Shown piece after piece: positions 13,775 through 20,537 of a DNA stretch of 20,907 nucleotides. The DNA is from a virus. Position 1 is the first letter of the stretch; every line of letters begins with the position of its first letter. Both the position numbers and the translations under genes were made by a program. The stretch covers positions 1 to 20,907 of IMG/VR virus record IMGVR_UViG_3300008267_000495, one strand, 5' to 3'. The notes under the pieces are model-generated. The model was not told the origin of the DNA, did not search any database, and saw only the letters and a program-made list of their open reading frames with translations.

Positions 13775-16240
13775 TTATTCAGCTGTTAACTGAGGGTTTG
13801 AGTCTATAATAAATTTTAGTTGATCAAGTAAAACTTGAGCATCAGATGCAAATGAGGAATCGGTTTTTAATACGGGGATACCGGTTTTAGTTAATGCTTG
13901 AGCAAAACGTCGAGGATATTTATTAGAATTAGTTTCGTCTAATTTTATTTCTAATTTAAATCCTCTATAAGTATTATTTTCTTGAGTTGATTGTATAACA
14001 GCACTATTACTTATTCCTGTTGATTGATTAACAAAACTATTTAATTCATCATTAATTTCTTCAAAAGGTACATTTTGTTCTTGAGAACATTGTTGAAGTA
14101 AAAAATCTAAATTATTTAAGAGTCTTAATATTATACCTAATACAACTCCAAAAGAAGCTAAAGCTAAAGTAGAAACACTAATAACAACTTGTGCTTTTTT
14201 TAATGCTTCTTTTAATTTATCTTTACCACTACCTGTTATTTCTATAACACCTGAAGTTAATGGAGGTAAACCAAGAGGAATAACACCAGTAGCTGGGTAG
14301 GGTAAAGCTTCTATAGCGGCTATACCTGCTTGTAATGCTGTAATAGTACCACTAACCCCAGTTAATATTTTAGAAGTAGTAGTTACAGTTTTGTAAGCGG
14401 CATTTATTTGTTTAGCTAATTTATTTCGTTTTCTTATTATTTCTGGTATTGCATTTGAACTAGGGCATTGAATTTGATTTTTTAATTGGTCTAAAGGTAT
14501 TTTAGATACAACCGCTTGTAAAGCTATAGCTCCAAATGGAGCTAATAATTTTATTATAAAAGGAATAAGAGTTTTTTTAAGCTCCTCTTTTTGGTTATTT
14601 GTTTTATTAGCAAATTTTTCTTGAAAAGAAAGTTGAGAATCACCTTCTTTTTGTATTAATTTTTTTTCTTCATTTAATATTTCTTGGTTTATTTTACTAT
14701 TTGCAGTAGATGTAACATCTGGGGTTTGAGACATCTGTATGCGTGGGACATCATATGTTTTAGAATTAATATCTGGGTTCCCACCAGTTTGTTGAACATT
14801 GGTTATTTCTCTTAATTCAAGACCTTCTTTAGAAAAAGTAATAGTAGTAGTAGTAGGATCAAATCCTGTAGTAGGGGATTCTAATTCCCAATTACCATCT
14901 TTATCAGTAACAACAGTTACAGGTTCAATAACACCATCAGGTATTTCTTTAGAACTATCAAATTTAAGATTAGCAATATTATATTCTGTACCTCTTTCAC
15001 TCCATGCTTTTTTTAAAGCTTCTGTGTTTGTGTATTTAGGTTGAGGAGGGGGATCAATTTTATATTTACCTGTTTGAGTACCATAACTAGGATATTTACT
15101 TAATAACCATTTTCTAAATTCATCACTTTCTGTTGAGTTTTTAAAGGGAGTATCTGGATAACCTTGAGGATTTACAGGAAAAGGTTCTGATGTAGTGGTA
15201 GTAGTTGGGGTGGTTGGGGTAGATAAAGAAGAAGTAGTAGATACAGGTGGTGTTAATGGAGTTGAGGGGGTAACAACTTGTTTTAATTTAGCTTGAGCAG
15301 TTAATATTTCAGTTGCTTGTCGTCTAGCTTTTTCAGGGTTAGTAGATTTAGCTAAGATGTTACCATTTTTATCTTTAGCTTCATATTCAGCTGTAGTTGT
15401 ATTAAGTGTAACAGTAGGAGGATCAATTATAATTGGAGTAACTTTAACAGTAACTCCAGCTACAGGAGTACCTGATTCATTTGTTACTTTTCCTTTAACT
15501 ATAGTCTTATCTGAAGTAGTTGTTGGTGAGGAAGATGAGGAGGTGGATTTTGGTGTTTCTTTAGTATCAATATATGATGGTATATAAGCAGGGGGATTTT
15601 CAGAATATAATAACCTAGCTTCATATAATTTTTTAACAACATCTTTAATTGTATATTTTGATTTATCAGGATTAGGACCTGATCCACCATAAAATGCTTT
15701 GTTTCCCTCTCCAGTTTTTACATCCCCATGTACTTTTTTATCTCTAGTTATTATAGGAAAAGAAGCAAATTCTTGACCTAAACTTTGAACAGCATCTTCT
15801 AAATCTCTTTGAGATCCTTTATTTATACCTTTAATATATCTACCTGTATCTGATCGTTTTTCTAATATTAAATAATCTCCTAGTTTTTCTTGAGTAGCTT
15901 CATCAAATAAACTATCTAATAATTTTAATTTTGAAGCTACTGAATATAATGTACCGGGTATTAATTGGAATTTACCAACAGCAAATATATCTCCTTTTCC
16001 TAAAGGATTTGCAGCATTTCCTTTACTATCTGTAGAACTTCTTTGTAAAACTAAAATTTGTCTTATAGTTTTATTAGTTAAAGATACAGCATTTTTTTTA
16101 TAATATTTAGATGTTGGGGTAGAAGAACGTATACCACTTCCACCACTGTTTCCAAAGTTGTAAATATTATAATCCCCAAAACTTTCAACTGAGGCTATAA
16201 GTTTTTTTATATTTTCTAAATCTTTTTGTGACTTAGCCAT
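13775..16240 (-). CDS. Multidomain tail lysozyme with split carboxypeptidase-regulatory-like domain
   Basis: The 821-residue protein starts with a muramidase-like domain (about 8-215). IASVESFGDYNIYNFG places Glu19 where the catalytic Glu of lysozyme or transglycosylase folds is expected, and IFAVGKFQLIPGTL (85-98) matches the GxYQ-x-P turn. Next comes a beta-strand pair, TIVKGKVTNESGTPVAGVTV (246-265), typical of CarboxypepD_reg domains. Its partner strands, TDKDGNWELESPTTG and TITFSKEGLELREI, appear only at about 445-479. The insert between them holds a Ser/Thr/Pro linker and a small module, PFKNSTESDEFRKWLLSKYP (365-384), with KAWSERGTEY. The C-terminal part has hydrophobic stretches at about 557-585 and 685-706 and a closing domain, YRGFKLEIKLDE. 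It follows the spike gene by five bases, so it probably loosens peptidoglycan during injection. The lytic activity is inferred, not shown. Confidence 0.62.
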   Translation of the reverse strand: MAKSQKDLENIKKLIASVESFGDYNIYNFGNSGGSGIRSSTPTSKYYKKNAVSLTNKTIRQILVLQRSSTDSKGNAANPLGKGDIFAVGKFQLIPGTLYSVASKLKLLDSLFDEATQEKLGDYLILEKRSDTGRYIKGINKGSQRDLEDAVQSLGQEFASFPIITRDKKVHGDVKTGEGNKAFYGGSGPNPDKSKYTIKDVVKKLYEARLLYSENPPAYIPSYIDTKETPKSTSSSSSPTTTSDKTIVKGKVTNESGTPVAGVTVKVTPIIIDPPTVTLNTTTAEYEAKDKNGNILAKSTNPEKARRQATEILTAQAKLKQVVTPSTPLTPPVSTTSSLSTPTTPTTTTTSEPFPVNPQGYPDTPFKNSTESDEFRKWLLSKYPSYGTQTGKYKIDPPPQPKYTNTEALKKAWSERGTEYNIANLKFDSSKEIPDGVIEPVTVVTDKDGNWELESPTTGFDPTTTTITFSKEGLELREITNVQQTGGNPDINSKTYDVPRIQMSQTPDVTSTANSKINQEILNEEKKLIQKEGDSQLSFQEKFANKTNNQKEELKKTLIPFIIKLLAPFGAIALQAVVSKIPLDQLKNQIQCPSSNAIPEIIRKRNKLAKQINAAYKTVTTTSKILTGVSGTITALQAGIAAIEALPYPATGVIPLGLPPLTSGVIEITGSGKDKLKEALKKAQVVISVSTLALASFGVVLGIILRLLNNLDFLLQQCSQEQNVPFEEINDELNSFVNQSTGISNSAVIQSTQENNTYRGFKLEIKLDETNSNKYPRRFAQALTKTGIPVLKTDSSFASDAQVLLDQLKFIIDSNPQLTAE

Positions 16241-16245
16241 AAATT

Positions 16246-17562
16246 TTATCTTTTATTACCTTGGTTTATAAAAACTTGATTAGATAAAATATCTTTACTT
16301 TTAAGAATATTTTGAAATTTTTTACAAGCTTCTTTTATTAAAGGACCAACAGATTGCAATGTAGATACAGGTCCAACGATAGCTACATTTGTTTCCATAG
16401 CTATACCTATAGTTTCTAAACTAGAAGCAAATTCTAAAAGATGTTCAATTAATTTATCACCTAACACAGCAGATTGCAATTGTACTCCTTCATTACCAAA
16501 TGATGAACCAAGATATACTTTAGAAGCTGCTAATGTAATTTTATCAGGAGCATCAAAATTAAGAGTAGTTTCAGCTGAAAGATGGATTGATTTATTAGAG
16601 CTTAAAATTATATCATCATCTTTAGAATTAAATACTAATTGTCCTGAGTTGAGTAGAATTTGATCTCCTGTATAATATTGAGTATTAGGTACTTCATTAA
16701 TATCAGCTCCATATGAATCAGGGATGTTACTAGCTAATGTTAAAGGTATTTTTTGTCCTGCAGTTAAATAAATAGAGGATTTATCTGTATTTATATTTTC
16801 TAAAGTAGGTACCCAAGGCTCAGTTGATTCTAAAATATTTCTTCCTATACTGGATTGTCCATTTCTTAATATCATTATGGGACTACCAAAATTTTCTTTT
16901 TCAGCATCTAGTGACCAAACATTAAAATATCTAGCTTTATCGGTATCAACAGTAGAACCTAATCTTATAGAATTACTAAAACGTCCTTCATATATTATAT
17001 CTCCTTCATATGGTAAAAGAGGATAATTATTTAAAACATTATTTTCGTTAAAATAATTCCCTAAATTTATTTCAGTATCTTGATCTGTTATTCTTCTAAC
17101 AGATCCTGCTTCCACTAATGGATATTCTTTATCTTCTAACTCAGGAATAACATCAGTTGAAGGTACAGCGTTGTGTACTTGACTATTCCAAACATTTATT
17201 GGGGGTAAATAATAAGCTGCTACAGCTGAAGTATTTTCAACTATATTAGGATCTGCTAAATAAATTATAGGTACTAATTCATTTATTAAAGGATATTGTT
17301 TAATATTAGAAAAAGCAGGATAAGCAGGTATAAGAGGAATTTCATCTCTACGATTAGGTTGTTTTGTAGGTTCAATAAAAATTGTTCCTATACCATTCCA
17401 CTGCCCAAATTCATCAAAACGAGGATGTTTATTATCTAATATAATATCTCTAACTCTACTAGAAATAACAACATCCGATACTATTGAAGAATTAACATTT
17501 AATTTAGGGACAGCATGATTAACTGTACTCCCAAAACCATACTTTACTTTAGTATTACTCAT
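16246..17562 (-). CDS. Baseplate hub/spike protein, gp5-like with C-terminal beta-helix
   Basis: At 438 residues, this protein shows an early segment, RVRDIILDNKHPRFDEFGQW (36-55), leading to a GIGTIFIEP strand, consistent with the OB-fold of gp5-like and VgrG-like proteins. A middle part, PYEGDIIYEGRFSNSIRLGS (184-203), followed by SPIMILRNGQ, resembles the conserved core of these spikes. Residues 299-352, running from GDQILLNSGQLVFNSKDDD through ILSSNKSIHLSAETTLNF to ITLAASKVYLGS, give the alternating short-strand rhythm of a trimeric beta-helix needle. The helical tail (from about 370) may cap or bind partners. There is no lysozyme domain in it, unlike T4 gp5; the enzyme is the next gene. 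The ATG shares a base with the previous stop, and an AAGGAGG sequence lies six bases upstream. Confidence 0.62.
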   Translation of the reverse strand: MSNTKVKYGFGSTVNHAVPKLNVNSSIVSDVVISSRVRDIILDNKHPRFDEFGQWNGIGTIFIEPTKQPNRRDEIPLIPAYPAFSNIKQYPLINELVPIIYLADPNIVENTSAVAAYYLPPINVWNSQVHNAVPSTDVIPELEDKEYPLVEAGSVRRITDQDTEINLGNYFNENNVLNNYPLLPYEGDIIYEGRFSNSIRLGSTVDTDKARYFNVWSLDAEKENFGSPIMILRNGQSSIGRNILESTEPWVPTLENINTDKSSIYLTAGQKIPLTLASNIPDSYGADINEVPNTQYYTGDQILLNSGQLVFNSKDDDIILSSNKSIHLSAETTLNFDAPDKITLAASKVYLGSSFGNEGVQLQSAVLGDKLIEHLLEFASSLETIGIAMETNVAIVGPVSTLQSVGPLIKEACKKFQNILKSKDILSNQVFINQGNKR

Positions 17563-17903
17563 TATTCTCCTCCTTCTTTAAACTTGTCTAATTCAGCAAG
17601 TAATTGAGCTTTTTCTTCTTCAGAAATACCAAAACCACCTTCAGCGGTTCCGTTATTATTCATAATACGTTGAATAATAGTAGCCATTTTAATTAATTGC
17701 TCATCATTTTTAACACTTATTTCTAAGTATTCTTTAATTAAGGGAACAATTAAAGTAGCATCTCCTATTTCATTCACTAATGGTTTTAGTTCTGATATAA
17801 GAGCAGAGATTTGTTTATCTTTTTTCTTTTGATTGTTATATATCTCCTCTAGTATATCAGAAAATTTTTTACCACCAAATACAACATTGTCTAAACCATT
17901 CAT
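17562..17903 (-). CDS. Conserved helical phage protein of unknown function
   Basis: The 113-residue protein is almost wholly helical by composition. It opens MNGLDNVVFGGKKFSDILEE, followed by NQKKKDKQISALISELKPLV and a hydrophobic segment, IVPLIKEYLEISVKNDEQLI. Its C-terminus is acidic and polar (EEEKAQLLAELDKFKEGGE). I recall similar small proteins beside the late sigma factor in marine T4-like phages, but no function is known to me. Position alone could suggest a transcription co-factor (like T4 gp33) or a baseplate chaperone; I see no motif to decide. Its last codons, KEGGE, also provide the only strong Shine-Dalgarno sequence for the downstream spike gene. A TATAAATA-like element lies in the 25-base gap before it. 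Confidence 0.6.
   Translation of the reverse strand: MNGLDNVVFGGKKFSDILEEIYNNQKKKDKQISALISELKPLVNEIGDATLIVPLIKEYLEISVKNDEQLIKMATIIQRIMNNNGTAEGGFGISEEEKAQLLAELDKFKEGGE
17569..17575 (-). promoter_or_regulatory. Strong Shine-Dalgarno-like site for the spike gene
   Basis: The coding strand reads AAGGAGG here, six bases ahead of the ATG at 17562. It lies inside the last codons of the 113-residue gene, where it encodes Glu-Gly-Gly. It stands out because nearly all other starts in the window lack such a sequence. It may be functional or a by-product of the protein sequence. Confidence 0.4.
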
Positions 17904-17917
17904 GATATATGTTTAAT

Positions 17918-17925
17918 AATAAATA
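17918..17925. promoter_or_regulatory. TATAAATA-like gap element (one mismatch)
   Basis: The plus strand reads AATAAATA, one base off the element found at 4119, 11050, 13762 and 20415. It lies 15-22 bases ahead of the ATG at 17903 in a 25-base gap, immediately before the tail module. Confidence 0.18.
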
Positions 17926-17928
17926 TAA

Positions 17929-18639
17929 TTATGGGAAATTTGTATACCCATTTTCCAAATAGAAATAATAGTGTTCTTTAAATATATCGTAAAGTTTATT
18001 TGCTATTTTAGTGATCTTAGGTGTTTTAGCATCAATAATTTCTCGAATGTATATATATAATGCTTTTTTATTAAAGATTTCTATACTTTCTCGTTTACGG
18101 AATAACTCTAAAATGGCATCCGCTATTTTAGCATCTCCATCTTTAGAAAATAACGTATGAATATTTTTAGTACAATAGTCAACATATTGATCCATAAACA
18201 TATTTAATTTTTGATTAGCAGGAGTATCATCAATATTATAGCTATATCTTTCATCTGATTCTAATTCTTCAACTGGGGCTTTATCTACTCGTTTTTTATA
18301 ATTTTTAGTATTTGAAATAATCAAATAACGTTTAGCTATGGTTCCAAAATATGAATATGCTTTAGCTCCTTTTTCTGGGTTGAATAAATGGATTTTAGAA
18401 AGTAAAAATGAAATTACTTCGTGTTGTAAATCTTGAATATTATCAACTTCAGTGTAGTAGAATTTAAAAGTATGGATAATATTTTCTGTTAACTTAAAGA
18501 AAGCATAATGGATACGATCACTATAAATTCTACTCCTTACTTCAAAATCTAAAGTATTATTATATTCAATAATAGCATTTTCTGTTTCTTGAGTGAAATA
18601 CATTCCACTTGTTTTAGGCTTAATTACTACTTCACTCAT
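17929..18639 (-). CDS. 55: RNA polymerase sigma factor for late genes, gp55-like
   Basis: The 236-residue protein contains a sigma-70 region 2 core: NIQDLQHEVISFLLSKIHLF (67-86) continuing with NPEKGAKAYSYFGTIAKRYL (87-106). The FNPEKG-x-x-AYSYFGTIAKR pattern is characteristic of gp55-like late sigma factors of T4-like phages. These replace the host sigma on the host RNA polymerase and recognise late promoters. Residues 150-230 are helical and end in an aromatic tail, YYFYLENGYTNF, which might correspond to the clamp-binding end of gp55, though I see no clear match. The length is a little above T4 gp55. It overlaps the preceding small membrane gene by four bases (ATGA) and comes just ahead of the tail genes it probably controls. 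Confidence 0.82.
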   Translation of the reverse strand: MSEVVIKPKTSGMYFTQETENAIIEYNNTLDFEVRSRIYSDRIHYAFFKLTENIIHTFKFYYTEVDNIQDLQHEVISFLLSKIHLFNPEKGAKAYSYFGTIAKRYLIISNTKNYKKRVDKAPVEELESDERYSYNIDDTPANQKLNMFMDQYVDYCTKNIHTLFSKDGDAKIADAILELFRKRESIEIFNKKALYIYIREIIDAKTPKITKIANKLYDIFKEHYYFYLENGYTNFP

Positions 18640-18911
18640 AAATTTTTAATATTGAATTGGTTTAAAACACTTTGAATTTGTTTAATAGATTCAAAAAAGA
18701 AACCAACCTCATCATCTGATTTAAATGATTCTTTTGCGTCTACTTCTTTAAGTTTTTTATCTGACATTTCAATTATATCAGAAACTTTATTCAAATAAGA
18801 CATATATCCCATTAGGATATCTTCTTGTTTTTCATTTTTTCTAAGTAAGTTAAAGGTCGTGTATCCTAAGATCACGACCATTAAACTTAATATAACAATT
18901 GCTACAATCAT
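18636..18911 (-). CDS. Small membrane-anchored phage protein
   Basis: The 91-residue protein starts with a clear transmembrane helix, MIVAIVILSLMVVILGYTTF (1-20), followed by the positive residues RK, so the rest probably lies in the cytoplasm. The soluble part is helical (MGYMSYLNKVSDIIEMSDKK) and ends with SDDEVGFFFESIKQIQSVLN. I know similar proteins as hypotheticals next to the late sigma gene in T4-like marine phages. It overlaps both neighbours by four bases (ATGA), giving tight coupling with the HD-domain and sigma genes. No enzymatic motif is visible. The function is unknown. Confidence 0.68.
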   Translation of the reverse strand: MIVAIVILSLMVVILGYTTFNLLRKNEKQEDILMGYMSYLNKVSDIIEMSDKKLKEVDAKESFKSDDEVGFFFESIKQIQSVLNQFNIKNL

Positions 18912-19675
18912 ATATTATCTAATAAACTTTTTAATCCTTCACTTTTAATACTACTTAAAGCTTTAGTTTTAGTTGTTTTTTCTTTAATAGTGAAGTTTGA
19001 TGAATTATTTTGAGTTACTTCACCTTTAAGTTTAGGCATCCATACTTGTTCGAACTCAATACGTGCTGCCATTAAATCCGCTTGATGCACAATAAATACT
19101 AACGCAGTACGTGGTTTTGTTTCTGGTGACCAAGACATTAGATATGGCTTGTTAGCATCATCATATAAACCATCATGTAACTTAATTGATAACATTTCAT
19201 TTCTAGAAAATGTAACACCATGAGACATGAGTAAATGCAATCCACGATCTGGTACTGACATATATTCGAGTCGGTCGTTGAATTTATAATCTTCACCTAG
19301 TTTCTCTTTACGCCATTGGTCTGTCTGAGGGATGTATGATTCATTTTGTTCATCACCCATTTTACCTAAGTCATGATTTAAAGAAGCAAACACTAATTCT
19401 TCAACTGTATATGTTGAAGTGTCTACTCCCATTTCAACCCAAACTTTATTTAATTTAAGAGCACATTGTACTACTCGTAATACGTGATCTACATAACCGC
19501 CTGGGAATGCATTGTGATATTCTTTTTTGTGAGAAGCAGGCATGAGCATAATACGTTCAGCATATGTTTCATAAAATGCTTTTAATTCAGAACATCTAGG
19601 TTCAGAGATATGTTCATCAATGATAGATAAAAATTTATTCCAATTATCTTGGATTTGTTCTGCTGTTAATTTCAT
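18908..19675 (-). CDS. HD-domain phosphohydrolase
   Basis: The 255-residue protein shows the HD metal-binding pattern: His64 in GGYVDHVLRVV, the paired His101-Asp102 in SLNHDLGKMGD, His152 in LMSHGVTFS, His167 in IKLHDGLYDD, and Asp200 in VHQADLMAARIE. HD proteins of this type hydrolyse phosphate esters such as nucleotides, (p)ppGpp or cyclic nucleotides. Homologous small HD enzymes accompany T4-like replication and late genes in marine phages. The substrate cannot be told from sequence. Residues 215-240 are a polar, Lys/Thr-rich linker leading to a short C-terminal helix. It overlaps genes on both sides by four bases, so it is made together with the sigma factor block. Possible roles are nucleotide-pool or host-signal control. 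Confidence 0.82.
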   Translation of the reverse strand: MKLTAEQIQDNWNKFLSIIDEHISEPRCSELKAFYETYAERIMLMPASHKKEYHNAFPGGYVDHVLRVVQCALKLNKVWVEMGVDTSTYTVEELVFASLNHDLGKMGDEQNESYIPQTDQWRKEKLGEDYKFNDRLEYMSVPDRGLHLLMSHGVTFSRNEMLSIKLHDGLYDDANKPYLMSWSPETKPRTALVFIVHQADLMAARIEFEQVWMPKLKGEVTQNNSSNFTIKEKTTKTKALSSIKSEGLKSLLDNI

Positions 19676-19875
19676 CGTGCGGCAACATTTAATTCATAAC
19701 CATCAACCGGCTCACTTTCAACATATGCTCTAGCTTGTTCAATTGATTCTCTAATACGTTCTAAAGCAGCTCGGTATTCTTCAATTGGTTGTTGTTGGTT
19801 AACAATAAAGTTAAGTTGATTAGTTAAACCTTCGATTCGGTTTAGTTCACGTAAAATACTGTCTCTATGTTTCAT
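19672..19875 (-). CDS. Small helical phage protein of unknown function
   Basis: A 67-residue protein, mostly alpha-helical with heptad-like spacing: MKHRDSILRELNRIEGLTNQ followed by PIEEYRAALERIRESIEQAR. It is rich in Arg, Glu and Gln and probably forms a helical hairpin. I have seen the same layout among small hypotheticals of T4-like phages next to HD and sigma genes, but no function is known. The stop overlaps the HD start by four bases. Upstream lies a 107-base gap with the shared motif at 19938-19954 and a possible nine-codon leader reading frame. Confidence 0.62.
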   Translation of the reverse strand: MKHRDSILRELNRIEGLTNQLNFIVNQQQPIEEYRAALERIRESIEQARAYVESEPVDGYELNVAAR

Positions 19876-19881
19876 AATTGT

Positions 19882-19908
19882 TTATTTTATTAATAACCGA
19901 GGATACAT
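19882..19908 (-). other. Possible eight-residue leader reading frame
   Basis: An ATG at 19908-19906 opens eight codons (MYPRLLIK) ending in TAA, with GAGGTG a few bases upstream (19917-19912). The stop is two codons ahead of, and in frame with, the ATG of the 67-residue gene. It could couple or attenuate translation, or be chance. Confidence 0.2.
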
Positions 19909-19937
19909 TTACACCTCTTTTTTCTTATTCTATTTTC

Positions 19938-19954
19938 AAAACCCGTACTTATAC
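19938..19954. repeat. Shared gap motif, copy 1 (possible promoter element)
   Basis: The plus strand AAAACCCGTACTTATAC closely matches AAACCACGTACTCATAC at 20450-20466, with one insertion and one substitution. Read on the coding strand it gives GTATAAGTACGGGTTT, 63 bases ahead of the start at 19875. Both copies lie in the only two long gaps of the window, which suggests a phage promoter or operator. The -10/-35 layout is not clear. Confidence 0.4.
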
Positions 19955-19982
19955 TATACTAAATAAAGTTCTGTATTCCAAG

Positions 19983-20411
19983 TTACTTTGAAAAAGAGTT
20001 TGTTAAATCCTGAATTTGTTTCAAAAACAAGCATTTTTCATATTCTTCTACACTTTCAAAATATATTAAAGCTTTATTTAAAACGAAACTAAATGTTTCA
20101 TCTGAGTATAATTGTAGACTATCAAGATGTGTTTTGTCAGTTAAGTCTAGTTTAATTAAATGGTTATACGCCTTATCATAAACCATATAACTACTAGCCC
20201 TTTCTATTTCATCTACATCCAGGGAAGGTTCTGATGATTTAAAGAATTGGATTAGTTGTTTAGCAAATGTTTCATAATTAGTAATCATTCGTTTAAACAT
20301 ACCAATCCACATCATTGGACTTTCAGATAAATCTATCTGTTCAACTACTTCTTTATGTTCTTCTTCTTTATCGGAAGAACCAAATAACTTAAATATTTTG
20401 TTTAAATCCAT
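19983..20411 (-). CDS. Phage protein of unknown function
   Basis: The 142-residue acidic protein begins MDLNKIFKLFGSSDKEEEHK, with a hydrophobic first helix and an acidic linker. A helical body follows (MMWIGMFKRMITNYETFAKQ, then IERASSYMVYDKAYNHLIKL), and the end is SVEEYEKCLFLKQIQDLTNS. The EEYEKCxxLKxIQD ending resembles UvrB/UvrC-type UVR helical motifs, but one short match is not enough for a call. I do not recognise the family. The gene stands alone between two longer gaps, with a terminator, a palindrome and a shared motif upstream, so it probably has its own promoter. Confidence 0.6.
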   Translation of the reverse strand: MDLNKIFKLFGSSDKEEEHKEVVEQIDLSESPMMWIGMFKRMITNYETFAKQLIQFFKSSEPSLDVDEIERASSYMVYDKAYNHLIKLDLTDKTHLDSLQLYSDETFSFVLNKALIYFESVEEYEKCLFLKQIQDLTNSFSK

Positions 20412-20414
20412 ACT

Positions 20415-20422
20415 TATAAATA
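20415..20422. promoter_or_regulatory. TATAAATA-type gap element
   Basis: TATAAATA on the plus strand (TATTTATA on the coding strand), 4-11 bases ahead of the ATG at 20411, the same spacing as at 13762. Its closeness to the start codon argues against a sense promoter for this gene. Confidence 0.22.
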
Positions 20423-20442
20423 TTGAAATAAGCGAATTTTAG

Positions 20443-20456
20443 GTGGTTTAAACCAC
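20443..20456. repeat. 14-base perfect palindrome
   Basis: GTGGTTTAAACCAC is a perfect inverted repeat without a loop, in the gap between the 105- and 142-residue genes, 32 bases ahead of the start at 20411. It overlaps copy 2 of the shared gap motif. Its lack of a loop favours a dimeric protein-binding site over an RNA hairpin. Confidence 0.45.
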
Positions 20457-20466
20457 GTACTCATAC
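20450..20466. repeat. Shared gap motif, copy 2 (possible promoter element)
   Basis: AAACCACGTACTCATAC on the plus strand is the second copy of the motif at 19938-19954. On the coding strand it lies after an AT-rich stretch containing TATAAT and TATAAG (20467-20490), 38 bases ahead of the ATG at 20411. A promoter for the 142-residue gene is likely in this region, but I cannot fix its boxes. Confidence 0.4.
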
Positions 20467-20491
20467 CTTATACATATTATAATATAACAAG

Positions 20492-20516
20492 AAAAAAAGC
20501 GGCTAAAAGCCGCTTT
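20492..20516 (-). terminator. Rho-independent terminator after the 105-residue gene
   Basis: On the minus strand a nine-pair stem, AAAGCGGCT and AGCCGCTTT around a TTT loop, runs into a T tract (down to 20492). The stem is much richer in G and C than its surroundings. It lies 21 bases after the stop at 20538 and ends the transcript of the 105-residue gene. The plus-strand side has no T tract, so it acts in one direction. Confidence 0.85.
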
Positions 20517-20537
20517 AAAAAGTAAGTTTAATTATTA

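Noticed and set aside
15180-15250. Repeat-like runs of GTAGTAGT/GGTGG type
   Set aside because: They encode the Ser/Thr/Pro linker of the lysozyme and are simple codon repetition, not a CRISPR array or regulatory repeat.
15819-15829. Another sense-strand TATAAATA, inside the lysozyme gene
   Set aside because: It lies deep in a coding region with no gene start nearby; the codons account for it. The same applies to one near 16790 in the spike gene.
17562-17903. The 113-residue protein as a gp33-like late co-activator
   Set aside because: Size and position fit, but I see none of the expected sequence features and cannot support the name.
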